Shown here piece by piece: positions 56,767 through 64,000 of a DNA stretch of 64,000 bases. Positions within the stretch are counted from its first letter, which is position 1. The number at the start of each line of letters is the position of its first letter. The stretch is taken from the NCBI RefSeq assembly GCF_000243255.1, contig NZ_CM001436.1, forward strand, positions 656,077 through 720,076, written 5' to 3'. The DNA is from Methanoplanus limicola DSM 2279 (GTDB taxonomy: Archaea; Halobacteriota; Methanomicrobia; Methanomicrobiales; Methanomicrobiaceae). Position numbers and translations under genes: made by a program. The notes under the pieces were generated by a model, which worked only from the letters and a program-made list of their open reading frames with translations, made no database searches and was not told where the DNA came from.

Positions 56767-57625
56767 CCTCAGTCCGTACCCCGTCGGTATCTATTGACGT
56801 AATTATAGCTCTTCCTTCTGCCGCTTCTATTGCCTTTGCAATCCGGCTCTTTGACCTCTTGGGACAGAGTGCAATCATGCACCCTCCGCCACCCGCACCA
56901 GTCATCTTTGCTCCGTAGGCACCGGATGTCCGGGCGGCAGTCACAAGGCGGGTGAGCATTGGGTGACCTACACCGAGCGCCTCAAGGAGTGCATGATTGA
57001 CATCCATATACCGTCCGAGAGTCTTCTGATTATGGAAATTATGAAGTGACCTGATAGTCACTGCCTCAATAGCATCAAGAATCGGGTCAACAACATGGGG
57101 GTTACTGCGCCTGAACTCTCCGACCATGCCAACAAGTTCAGCAGTCTTATGGGACACCATCGTATTCCCGATTACAAGACTGAGATTTTCAGGCGGAAGT
57201 ATTCTTCTTTTATTGTCCTTTACCAGGACAAGGCCGCCATATGTGGATACAAAAGTGTCGGTAGGGCTGGCCCTTCCGCGCTGGACCTTTTTCTCGATCT
57301 TAAAGGCAGTCGAGGCGATATGTGACCTGTCCATGCCGAGGTTATACTCCTCATTTATAGCTGAAAGTGTTGCCACAGTTACAGCAGCAGAAGACCCAAG
57401 TCCGGAAGACGAAGGCAGCTGCGAATGGATATATGCACTCCCGTTAACGCCGGTCTGCTCAAAACAGTTCTCAATGTAAGGTGAATTCACACGCGGTGGA
57501 TTTTTGCCCCTCCTTACAGTGACAAAAACCCGGGGTTTGATTCCCATGGCAATGCCCGGTTTTCCGAAAACCACTGCATGTTCACCAAAAAGAAAGACCT
57601 TGCCGGGTGCGCTGCAGGTGGCCAT
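56756..57625 (-). CDS. mvk: mevalonate kinase
   Basis: 289 aa; GHMP-kinase family. N-terminal APGKVFLFGEHAVVFGK (~6-22), ATP-binding LPSSSGLGSSAAVTVA (~70), and C-terminal GAYGAKMTGAGGGGCMIALC (~232). Phosphorylates mevalonate, first dedicated step of the archaeal isoprenoid route. The next enzymes between it and ipk (phosphomevalonate steps) are not in this window. Stops overlap ipk start; 4 bases from MEMO. Confidence 0.93.
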   Translation of the reverse strand: MATCSAPGKVFLFGEHAVVFGKPGIAMGIKPRVFVTVRRGKNPPRVNSPYIENCFEQTGVNGSAYIHSQLPSSSGLGSSAAVTVATLSAINEEYNLGMDRSHIASTAFKIEKKVQRGRASPTDTFVSTYGGLVLVKDNKRRILPPENLSLVIGNTMVSHKTAELVGMVGEFRRSNPHVVDPILDAIEAVTIRSLHNFHNQKTLGRYMDVNHALLEALGVGHPMLTRLVTAARTSGAYGAKMTGAGGGGCMIALCPKRSKSRIAKAIEAAEGRAIITSIDTDGVRTEDDS

Positions 57626-57629
57626 ACTT

Positions 57630-58436
57630 TTAAACCACCGCTAATGACGCATAACCGACAACCTGGCTCCGGTCGCCATTAATGTCACCACTTGTTGAGT
57701 AATGAAGCTTAACTGCTTTCTTTGCCCCAAGTCTCTTTGAAACCTCAGCCATAACCATAATAGGACCATAACCACATGCAGAGATCCCTTCGTCATTAAT
57801 TCTCCGGTAAAATTCAGCAGTATCAAGATGTAAGAGGGCATCAATTGCATAGTTGTCAAGCATTCTGGCATCCTTATCACTGATGTAATGTGAGAAATCC
57901 GATGATGCCACAATCTTTACAGGATTCTCTGACAGTTCAATGGCTTTAAAAAGCTTCTCTGCAAGAGAAAGTGAATTCCTCCTGGTCTGACTGCCCACCA
58001 GAACCGGCACAATCCGGCAGTCCGGAAAACGGTACTTGATGAACTGCATCTGAACCTCAAGAGAATTCTCTCTCTGCCTGTGTGCGTAATTGTCAACCGG
58101 AATGTCCAGGTTTCTGATAAAACCGTTGTCATTTTTAAGAGTCCCAAGAGGTGTTTCCCAGTTGTCAGTTGAGACGCAGTCTGGATAGCCGGCGTGGCTG
58201 GGACCTATAACAACAAAAGTTCCCTTAAATTCTTTGGGAATTGCCGAATAAGCATATGCGGATGTCTGTCCGGAGAATATAATTCCTGCGTGCGGCGATA
58301 CAACGCCAAAAGGCTCTGGAAGTGCAGAAAGTGATTTATCAGGAATGTTTTCAAAAAAAGATTTCAGTTGTTTTCTCAGAACAGAAGAATCTGCCGGATA
58401 GAAACTGCCGGCAAGAGTGCTCCTGCGTAATTCCAT
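57630..58436 (-). CDS. MEMO1 family protein
   Basis: 268 aa. MEMO signature: LRRSTLAGSFYPADS, VVSPHAGIIFSGQTSAYAYS, GPSHAGYPDCVS, with VASSDFSHYI (~195) and ACGYGPIMVMAE (~222). Related to non-haem Fe dioxygenases, function in archaea unknown. It is regularly placed between rpsB and mvk in euryarchaea, as here. Confidence 0.9.
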   Translation of the reverse strand: MELRRSTLAGSFYPADSSVLRKQLKSFFENIPDKSLSALPEPFGVVSPHAGIIFSGQTSAYAYSAIPKEFKGTFVVIGPSHAGYPDCVSTDNWETPLGTLKNDNGFIRNLDIPVDNYAHRQRENSLEVQMQFIKYRFPDCRIVPVLVGSQTRRNSLSLAEKLFKAIELSENPVKIVASSDFSHYISDKDARMLDNYAIDALLHLDTAEFYRRINDEGISACGYGPIMVMAEVSKRLGAKKAVKLHYSTSGDINGDRSQVVGYASLAVV

Positions 58437-58452
58437 TAGGTTTCGCCCCCAA

Positions 58453-59061
58453 TTATAACTCTACTTCAAAATCTTCAGGTGTAAGTGAAGTTGCAATACC
58501 GCGTTTGCTCATTACTTCCTTTGCAAGGAGGTAATAGACAAGACTGAGGGCTTTTCTGCCCTTGTTGTTTGTCGGGATTACAATATCGATGTACTTGGTA
58601 ATATTGTTTGTATCGCAGAGTGCCACAATAGGAATGCCACACTGGACAGCCTCGTTGATTACCTGAAGATCTCCGATAGGATCTGTTACAACTACAACAT
58701 CAGGTTCGATGTATTCCCTGATGCTCTGATTTGTTAAAAGGCCCGGAATAAACCTTCCGACCTTTGAAACACCACCGACAGCCTCTGCAAACTTTCTTGC
58801 AGGGTACTGGCCGTACTGACGTGATGTGACAACAAGCACCTTTGCAGGATCAAATTTAGCGATAAAATCTGCTGCGACTTTGATGCGCTCATCTGTCTGC
58901 TGGATGTCAAGGATGTAAAGTCCGTCTCCCCTTACACGGTATATGAACTTTTTCATATCCTGACTCTTCTGCTGTGTTCCAATATGAACTCCGGCAGCCA
59001 GATATTCTTCTACAGGCACAAGTGATTCTTTCAGTTCAATCTCTATTTCATTTGAATTCAA
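58453..59061 (-). CDS. rpsB: 30S ribosomal protein uS2
   Basis: About 202 aa from TTG 59061. The frame stays open to an ATG at 59112, but that would overlap rpoK by 31 bases and add non-homologous residues. TTG has GGAG 11 bases ahead and gives the expected archaeal N-terminus ([20 protein letters not shown]). Conserved [36 protein letters not shown] and [20 protein letters not shown]. Start position moderately sure. Confidence 0.92.
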   Translation of the reverse strand: MNSNEIEIELKESLVPVEEYLAAGVHIGTQQKSQDMKKFIYRVRGDGLYILDIQQTDERIKVAADFIAKFDPAKVLVVTSRQYGQYPARKFAEAVGGVSKVGRFIPGLLTNQSIREYIEPDVVVVTDPIGDLQVINEAVQCGIPIVALCDTNNITKYIDIVIPTNNKGRKALSLVYYLLAKEVMSKRGIATSLTPEDFEVEL

Positions 59062-59080
59062 TTTTACATCAGCTCCAGTA

Positions 59081-59251
59081 CTATTTTCTCTTAACGGTGA
59101 TGGGTATGACACCTAATTCATACTCCTCAAGAGCGATCTCAAGCGGATCAATCCTGTCAGTCTTAACCAGAAGAGGTGCGCCCATTGAAATCTGAAGAGA
59201 GCGTGCACCTACAATTCTGGCTCTCTCATATCTGGTGTATGTATTCATCAT
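59081..59251 (-). CDS. rpoK: RNA polymerase subunit K (Rpb6/omega homologue)
   Basis: 56 aa, too short to attract notice by length alone. Starts ATGATG (59251 or 59248), stop TAG 59083-59081. Sequence [20 protein letters not shown], then [20 protein letters not shown] and [12 protein letters not shown], the full Rpb6 core. Needed for assembly of archaeal RNA polymerase. Twenty bases before rpsB in the leftward operon. The enolase gene often found between them in euryarchaea is absent here. Confidence 0.92.
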   Translation of the reverse strand: MMNTYTRYERARIVGARSLQISMGAPLLVKTDRIDPLEIALEEYELGVIPITVKRK

Positions 59252-59290
59252 AATCCCATAGAATCTTTATTTTGTTTTTAAATTTGACAA

Positions 59291-59363
59291 TGGGGTCGCT
59301 GAGATTCGAACTCAGGTTACAGCATCCCGAACGCCATAGGATTCCAGGCTACCCCACGACCCC
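59291..59363 (-). tRNA. tRNA-Pro (CGG anticodon)
   Basis: 73 nt, cloverleaf on the minus strand: acceptor GGGGTCG/CGACCCC, T-arm CTGAG TTCGAAT CTCAG, anticodon loop TTCGGGA giving CGG. The anticodon stem TGGCG/TGCTG uses three wobble pairs and is weak. Discriminator A; CCA is not encoded. It sits between rpoN and rpoK within the transcription/translation operon, so it may be cut from a shared precursor. Confidence 0.85.
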
Positions 59364-59371
59364 TCATAAAT

Positions 59372-59560
59372 TTATTGGTAAGGGTTGAGATCATCAATGA
59401 TCTCTTTATGGGTGAGCAGCATCCTCCTGCAACAGTAGCGCTCAAGCCCCAGATCGTCAAGGATATCCCTGATCTCCTCACCGGCATCTCTTCTTTTCTT
59501 AAACTCTTCGTAGTATACGGAAACTACTCTTCCGCATGTAAAGCACCGGACCGGAATCAT
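59372..59560 (-). CDS. rpoN: RNA polymerase subunit N (Rpb10 homologue)
   Basis: 62 aa. Zinc-binding motif [13 protein letters not shown] and [20 protein letters not shown] (CxxC…CC), full length. Structural subunit at the D/L platform of archaeal RNA polymerase. In the operon rpsI-rpoN-tRNA-rpoK. Confidence 0.95.
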   Translation of the reverse strand: MIPVRCFTCGRVVSVYYEEFKKRRDAGEEIRDILDDLGLERYCCRRMLLTHKEIIDDLNPYQ

Positions 59561-59592
59561 TTTTTGATCTCTCCCTTATAATTTTAGCTGTT

Positions 59593-59994
59593 CTAACGAT
59601 AAGACTTCTGGAATTTCTTCCTTGCACCACGGCCGTGTGGCTTCTTGGCTTCCTTCTGGCGTGAGTCATTAACAAGGAGAGTCCTGTCATATTCAAGATA
59701 TGCGTCCTTTACCCTTGGATCATTGTGCCAGTTTACAATACCACGTGCAATTGCTGTTCTTACAGCCTCAGCCTGGCCCATGTAACCTCCGCCTGAAACA
59801 TCAACAGTTACATCAACATCATCTGTTGAACCAGGGAAGAGAAGGATTGGCTCTGAAATTTTCATCCTTGCAATTTCTGTGCTGTATATCTCAAGAGGGA
59901 TGGAATTGATTCTGATTCTCCCGTTTCCTTCTTTAAATGTAGCCCTTGCAATTGCGGTCTTCTTTTTTCCGCTCGTATTTATTACTTTAGACAT
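59593..59994 (-). CDS. rpsI: 30S ribosomal protein uS9
   Basis: 133 aa from ATG 59994 ([18 protein letters not shown]), preceded by GGGGG at 10-14 bases; the ATG at 60027 would overlap rpl13. Conserved [19 protein letters not shown] and basic tail [16 protein letters not shown] that reaches the P site. Confidence 0.94.
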   Translation of the reverse strand: MSKVINTSGKKKTAIARATFKEGNGRIRINSIPLEIYSTEIARMKISEPILLFPGSTDDVDVTVDVSGGGYMGQAEAVRTAIARGIVNWHNDPRVKDAYLEYDRTLLVNDSRQKEAKKPHGRGARKKFQKSYR

Positions 59995-60010
59995 ATTTTT
60001 CAAAGCCCCC

Positions 60011-60433
60011 TTAGAATTTTGCTCCAAGAATGCTGCTTATTGTTCCGACAGCCACATATTTGGGTGTTGAAAGACCTTCAATGTGGGCAGATTCAATAGT
60101 CTCGGCTTTTATGTCTGCAAACTCTTCAGGCACACCAACATAGACTTTTACACGGGCGAATGCCTCAATACCACGCTGTCTCTTGTAAGGAAGCATCCCC
60201 CTGATGGTGCGTTTTACTATATGATCAGGTCTTCTTGGATAGAACGGTCCGCCTTCTCTGGAGCCGCGCTTTCTCTTCTGATCATAATCTGCAAGAACAC
60301 GGGCTTTTGCACCGGAGATCACTGCAGCTTCTGCATTGATGATTGCAATCTCTTCACCCTGAAGTGAACGTTTTGCAACAATGCTTGCAAGTCTTCCAAG
60401 GCGCAGACCGGCTGCATCGATAACTGTAACCAT
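60011..60433 (-). CDS. rpl13: 50S ribosomal protein uL13
   Basis: 140 aa from ATG 60433 ([17 protein letters not shown]). Conserved [38 protein letters not shown]. Core large-subunit protein. A gap of 7 bases from rpl18e; ends 16 bases before rpsI. Confidence 0.94.
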   Translation of the reverse strand: MVTVIDAAGLRLGRLASIVAKRSLQGEEIAIINAEAAVISGAKARVLADYDQKRKRGSREGGPFYPRRPDHIVKRTIRGMLPYKRQRGIEAFARVKVYVGVPEEFADIKAETIESAHIEGLSTPKYVAVGTISSILGAKF

Positions 60434-60440
60434 TCTCAAT

Positions 60441-60803
60441 TCACCTCAGAATTCTTACGCTTTTACCCTCGGGATTTGACTTTACGAGGTCTTCTATGGT
60501 CATGCAGGTGCCGTTGGCATTTTTAATTTTGTCAATGGCTGATTCGCTGAAGTTTAGTGCCGCGACAGAAACTCCTGATGAAAGCACACCGCTTCCAAGG
60601 ACCTTGCCGGGAACAATTACAGTTTCGCCTTCACGTGCGTATCTGCTGATTTTATTCAGATTAACTTCAGCGTGGTTTCTGGAGGGAGCCTCCAGCCTTT
60701 TTGCAATCTCACGCCATACGCCTGCATCATTGGTCCTTGATGCATCCTTTAGAGTTGCAACCAGGGCAGAGTAGCGCGGATTTGTCTTAGTAGCTATCTT
60801 CAT
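60441..60803 (-). CDS. rpl18e: 50S ribosomal protein eL18
   Basis: 120 aa. Archaeal/eukaryotic eL18 pattern: [53 protein letters not shown]. One base from the rpoD stop, so tightly coupled. Confidence 0.93.
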   Translation of the reverse strand: MKIATKTNPRYSALVATLKDASRTNDAGVWREIAKRLEAPSRNHAEVNLNKISRYAREGETVIVPGKVLGSGVLSSGVSVAALNFSESAIDKIKNANGTCMTIEDLVKSNPEGKSVRILR

Positions 60804-60804
60804 T

Positions 60805-61629
60805 TTAGATCGCTCCTGAAATGTCGCTTAATACATCCACCAGGCCACGTGATTTATTCCCGATTATATCCAGTGCGCGGATCATAATGTCTTTTACAGG
60901 CATTGAACCATCGCTTTCGACTACAAATATATAGTCACTGTCATGGGGATTTACACGTATCGCCGGCTCATCTCCGATATCACTTGCCATACAGGCCTTT
61001 TCACAGAGCCTGCACATGGAACAGTCTTCCAGTCTGCTTTCAATGACTAACACTGCCTTACTACCGGCTTTAAGGACATTTCTTGGGCACTGCTCAACGC
61101 ATTTCCCACACCCGTCACAGCGATCGCTCACTGTAATGACAGGATATGCCTTATATCCACATGCAAGTGTCGGTTGCCACTTTGCATGTTCCATACCGGT
61201 ATTCAGTTCTGCCCTTGCTTCAAGGACAACCTTCTGATCTTCATCCAGTTTTACAATCGGAATGTCAGGGTTTACAGGAACTGCTCCCGGATTCTGGGGA
61301 ACCAGATCTCCGGACATAACAATTCCCGGACCTTCGACACTCAGAGTAAATACTGCCTGGCACTGTGAGCATCCCTCGCCTCCGCAGGAACACTCGTCTC
61401 TTCTGACATATTCTGAAAGATCTGTTGTAATCGGAATCAGGCCGAGGCGGTGAGTGAGAATTTCATCGAAGAGTGCACTGTTATTGTCGTACAGATATAC
61501 ATCTTCAATTGCAAGTGTGGGCACATCTGTAATCATTGCCCTTCTGAAGGAATTTGCAAAGGCAAATGTCGTACCTTTCAGAATAAACTTTGCAGCATTC
61601 TCATCAAGCCTGCTGAATGTGATTTCCAT
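60805..61629 (-). CDS. rpoD: RNA polymerase subunit D with two Fe-S cluster motifs
   Basis: 274 aa. Alpha-like dimerisation core (FAFANSFRRAMITDVPTLAI) with inserted ferredoxin-like domain: CDGCGKCVEQCPRNVL (~173) and CSMCRLCEKACMA (~203), eight cysteines able to hold two [4Fe-4S] clusters, the full methanogen form. An additional CSCGGEGCSQC (~81) in the N-terminal part may bind zinc. Assembles with subunits L, N and P. Confidence 0.95.
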   Translation of the reverse strand: MEITFSRLDENAAKFILKGTTFAFANSFRRAMITDVPTLAIEDVYLYDNNSALFDEILTHRLGLIPITTDLSEYVRRDECSCGGEGCSQCQAVFTLSVEGPGIVMSGDLVPQNPGAVPVNPDIPIVKLDEDQKVVLEARAELNTGMEHAKWQPTLACGYKAYPVITVSDRCDGCGKCVEQCPRNVLKAGSKAVLVIESRLEDCSMCRLCEKACMASDIGDEPAIRVNPHDSDYIFVVESDGSMPVKDIMIRALDIIGNKSRGLVDVLSDISGAI

Positions 61630-61632
61630 TAA

Positions 61633-62031
61633 TCAGACTCTCCTGCCCCTTCTTCCACCTTTAGCACGAATGCTGTCATGTGGAACAGGTGTTACGTCCT
61701 CAATACGGCCGATTCTCATTCCGGCACGTGCAAGGGCACGGATTGCTGCCTGTGCTCCGGGACCGGGGCTGCGCTGTTTGCCACGTCCAGGTGCACGCAC
61801 CTTTACATGGACACCAACAATACCCTTGTCCTTTGCTGCATTTGCAACATTAATTGCCATCTGCATTGCCGCATAGGGAGAGCTTTCGTTACGTGCCTGC
61901 TTTACAACCATTCCACCGCTTGACTTGGTAACGGTCTCTGCACCGGAAAGATCTGTAACTGTAATAACTGTATTGTTAAACGAAGCGTAAATGTGAGCTA
62001 CGCCCCATTTTTCCTTTGAATCTTCTGCCAT
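61633..62031 (-). CDS. rpsK: 30S ribosomal protein uS11
   Basis: 132 aa. [40 protein letters not shown], the C-terminal [18 protein letters not shown]. The start overlaps the stop of rpsD by a single base (62031). Confidence 0.95.
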   Translation of the reverse strand: MAEDSKEKWGVAHIYASFNNTVITVTDLSGAETVTKSSGGMVVKQARNESSPYAAMQMAINVANAAKDKGIVGVHVKVRAPGRGKQRSPGPGAQAAIRALARAGMRIGRIEDVTPVPHDSIRAKGGRRGRRV

Positions 62032-62579
62032 TACTGTCTGCCTCCGGAGACGATACGACCGCGCTCAGGGTGAGCTTCACCTGTGAACGGGGAATTTCCG
62101 TAATAACGAACCTCAGATTCCTCTGACTTCCTGATTCTGCAACCCGGAATTGTAACTTTTCTTCCGTTTACAGATATGTGGCCGTGTGTTATCATCTGGC
62201 GTGCCTGCTTTGGTGAGCGTGCAAGACCTTTTCTGTACACGACCGTCTGAAGACGGCGTTCAAGTTCATTTTCGGTCTTCATTGCCAGTACATCGCCGAT
62301 ACCTGCACCTTCAGGAAGAAGGCCGTATTTTGCAAGATGGCCAAGAAGCTCATCTTCCTTCCTCGCAATAAGTGCTTCATCAGTCACACTTGATTTAAGA
62401 GCAAGGAGGTCACGGGCTGCACGGCGGTAGCGCCTTAACGTACTCTGGGCTTTCCAGAGCTCACGCTTGTTTCTGAGACCGAACTCAATGACAAGACGGT
62501 TCTCATCATCGATACGGCTCTTCTCAAAGCGCCTCTTTGGTGTTTCATACTGCTTGTGATTCTTACCAGGATATACCAT
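62031..62579 (-). CDS. rpsD: 30S ribosomal protein uS4
   Basis: 182 aa. Archaeal short-form uS4: [33 protein letters not shown]4 domain [20 protein letters not shown] and [17 protein letters not shown]. Primary 16S rRNA binder. Confidence 0.95.
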   Translation of the reverse strand: MVYPGKNHKQYETPKRRFEKSRIDDENRLVIEFGLRNKRELWKAQSTLRRYRRAARDLLALKSSVTDEALIARKEDELLGHLAKYGLLPEGAGIGDVLAMKTENELERRLQTVVYRKGLARSPKQARQMITHGHISVNGRKVTIPGCRIRKSEESEVRYYGNSPFTGEAHPERGRIVSGGRQ

Positions 62580-62592
62580 TTAAACCACCCGA

Positions 62593-63042
62593 TTACTTCT
62601 TCTTCCTGCTGACACCGACAGTCGATCCTCTTCTTCCGGAAGACTTGGTGCGCTGCCCGCGTACTTTCTGGCCGGTCTCGTGACGGATACCGCGGTAACA
62701 GCGAATCTTACGCATCCTGTTAATGTCATCCTCAAGGGCAAGACTGAGATCTGAACCGAGAAGCTGTTTTGCCTCTCCGGTATAGACATCCTTCTGACGG
62801 TTGAGCATCCATACAGGAACAAGATTCTGATAATCTGTCACCACATTGCGAATGCGTTCCACATGCTCCTCATCGAGAAGACCAAGGGTTGCACGCGGAT
62901 CTACATCTGCCATATCTGAAATTACAGCAGATGTGTGCATGCCGATTCCCGGAAGGCCGGTAAGTGCAATCTGAACGGACTTTGTTCCGTCGAGATCGGC
63001 ATTTTCAATCCTTACAAAGTAATTAATCTCTTGTTCTTCCAT
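62593..63042 (-). CDS. rpsM: 30S ribosomal protein uS13
   Basis: 149 aa, archaeal length. [55 protein letters not shown] with basic tail. First gene of the operon rpsM-rpsD-rpsK-rpoD-…; tRNA-Ser lies just upstream. Confidence 0.95.
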   Translation of the reverse strand: MEEQEINYFVRIENADLDGTKSVQIALTGLPGIGMHTSAVISDMADVDPRATLGLLDEEHVERIRNVVTDYQNLVPVWMLNRQKDVYTGEAKQLLGSDLSLALEDDINRMRKIRCYRGIRHETGQKVRGQRTKSSGRRGSTVGVSRKKK

Positions 63043-63075
63043 TCAATAGCCTCACAATGAGATTTGCTCTAAAAG

Positions 63076-63160
63076 CGCTGAGGGAGGGATTTGAACCCTC
63101 GAGTCCCAGGGGGACACGGGGTTAGCAACCCCGCGCCATGCCAGGCTTGGCTACCTCAAC
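63076..63160 (-). tRNA. tRNA-Ser (GCT anticodon)
   Basis: 85 nt, minus strand. Acceptor GTTGAGG/CCTCAGC, anticodon stem GCGGGG…CCCCG with loop TTGCTAA reading GCT, class II long variable arm (GTCCCCCTGGGAC), T-arm GAGGG TTCAAAT CCCTC, discriminator G. No CCA encoded. Confidence 0.93.
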
Positions 63161-63275
63161 AGAGTAATCTCGCATCTTACGACACTCGCGATAACATATA
63201 TCGCTCCATGAATGTTGCTTAATTAGATATGATAAATTTGTTATTAAGGGTTGTGGTATAGCCACACAGGATCGG

Positions 63276-64000
63276 TTATTCAAAGAAGGATTTCATATCC
63301 GGAATCCTGGCCCGGATAAGTTTTCTCTCAGTCAGTGCCGAAACAATGAGCGGGAGCGCGATTGTGGCATCTGCAAAACACTGGACACGGTATGAGTCCG
63401 GCGCCTCCTTGCCCCAGCTGATGGCCTCTTCAAATGTGCAGCCCGAAAGTCCGCCCCAGTGTGGCGCATCTGTTGTGTACTGGATGGCGTACTGGTGACC
63501 GTCAGTATCCCTCTCATGTATTCCTGCAATAACATGAGTCTGCTGAATGAAATTTTTAGGGACGCCTCCGCCGACATATATCACTCCGGTGTGAACAGAA
63601 TTTTCTATGACTGTGGTTATCTCATCAACATCAGCGATCTGATCAACCGATACATCTGTACCTTTTCTTCTTGCCATAAGCACGGCAATCCCAACCGATG
63701 AATCACATAGAGCAGGAATAAATACCGGAATGCCGGCTTTTGCGCATTCGTTCAGCACTGACTCTCCGGAGGGGTTCTTCTCACCAAGCCACGTGCCCAT
63801 TTTTTCCATAAGGAGGCGTGAAGAGGCATTGAACGGGGAGACACCCTCAATAAAAGAAGCTATTTCAGACTCAATACCACGGAATTCATCATCATATGCA
63901 AAGACATCATAAATGCGGTCAATACCTCTTGAAAAGAGTTCACAGTCGTCAGCATTGTGATGACCCATATAGTGGCGCACACCCAGATGCTCACAGGTGT
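63276..64000 (-). CDS. deoxyhypusine synthase-family protein (N-terminus beyond window)
   Basis: The visible 241 codons run off the right edge. Features: NECAKAGIPVFIPALCDSSV (NAD region), the catalytic-lysine loop YVGGGVPKNFIQQT (~151) and HQYAIQYTTDAPHWGGLSG (~175). The family makes deoxyhypusine on aIF5A from spermidine, or acts as a homospermidine-type synthase. The GGGVPKNF variant is common in archaeal members. Which reaction it performs cannot be decided without the N-terminus. Confidence 0.82.
   Translation of the reverse strand, partial: TCEHLGVRHYMGHHNADDCELFSRGIDRIYDVFAYDDEFRGIESEIASFIEGVSPFNASSRLLMEKMGTWLGEKNPSGESVLNECAKAGIPVFIPALCDSSVGIAVLMARRKGTDVSVDQIADVDEITTVIENSVHTGVIYVGGGVPKNFIQQTHVIAGIHERDTDGHQYAIQYTTDAPHWGGLSGCTFEEAISWGKEAPDSYRVQCFADATIALPLIVSALTERKLIRARIPDMKSFFE

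Noticed and set aside
59291-59363. Possible intron in tRNA-Pro because the anticodon stem pairs poorly
   Set aside because: The gene is exactly 73 nt and loop TTCGGGA is the standard Pro(CGG) loop; wobble pairs explain the stem without an intron.

Overview
The window is a piece of a methanogenic euryarchaeal chromosome, most likely Methanomicrobiales (Methanoplanus/Methanolacinia-like; this placement is inferred from gene content, not from a search). Supporting genes are archaeal RNA polymerase subunits (RpoD with two ferredoxin-type Fe-S motifs, RpoN, RpoK), TBP, TFS, archaeal ribosomal protein order, Fae-Hps, archaeosortase A, the archaeal mevalonate-branch enzymes and a bacterial-type gyrase.

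Region 1-9.3 kb is accessory, AT-rich and scarred. It holds gene remnants, a membrane-anchored tandem winged-helix regulator, and three copies of a ~360 bp cassette. Each cassette has a promoter motif, a TATA box, a ~215 nt leader with inverted repeats, and a nearly identical signal peptide, and is joined to a different downstream sequence. One cassette drives an intact 410-aa secreted protein. One drives a paralogue split by a 232 bp MITE-like insertion with an 8 bp target duplication. One reads only a 46-codon stub. The block ends against a 5'-truncated fae-hps. Next comes a HicBA pair whose toxin is frameshifted, then a duplicate of the hps 3' end.

Region 9.3-23 kb is mixed: cardiolipin synthase, a PHP protein with a tiny membrane ORF in front, an archaeal AAA ATPase, an ABC exporter pair, a Panacea/PemK-like toxin-antitoxin pair, serS, lipoprotein and GNAT genes, and a second, intact hicBA. 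The second hicBA also lies between two copies of a neighbouring gene's 3' end (the UPF0173 hydrolase). Both HicBA modules therefore share the same flanking architecture.

Region 23-50 kb is mostly core: glyS-hef, small conserved archaeal proteins, secreted proteins, gyrB-gyrA, a geranylgeranyl-reductase-type flavoprotein, pth2-truD, sppA, a riboflavin/F420-branch reductase, a CDP-alcohol phosphatidyltransferase overlapping archaeosortase A, tfs, ADP-forming acyl-CoA synthetase, tbp with strong palindromes in its promoter, rpiA, a SIMPL protein, a degenerate EF-Tu-like protein and a PAS sensor without an ATPase domain.

Region 50-64 kb is a long leftward array. It runs from rpsM, rpsD, rpsK, rpoD, rpl18e, rpl13, rpsI, rpoN, tRNA-Pro, rpoK and rpsB through MEMO, mevalonate kinase, isopentenyl phosphate kinase, type 2 IPP isomerase, RNase J and prenyl synthase to gltX. 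It links transcription/translation genes with isoprenoid lipid synthesis. tRNA-Ser and a partial deoxyhypusine synthase close the window. No rRNA, CRISPR array, cas gene or transposase gene was seen.
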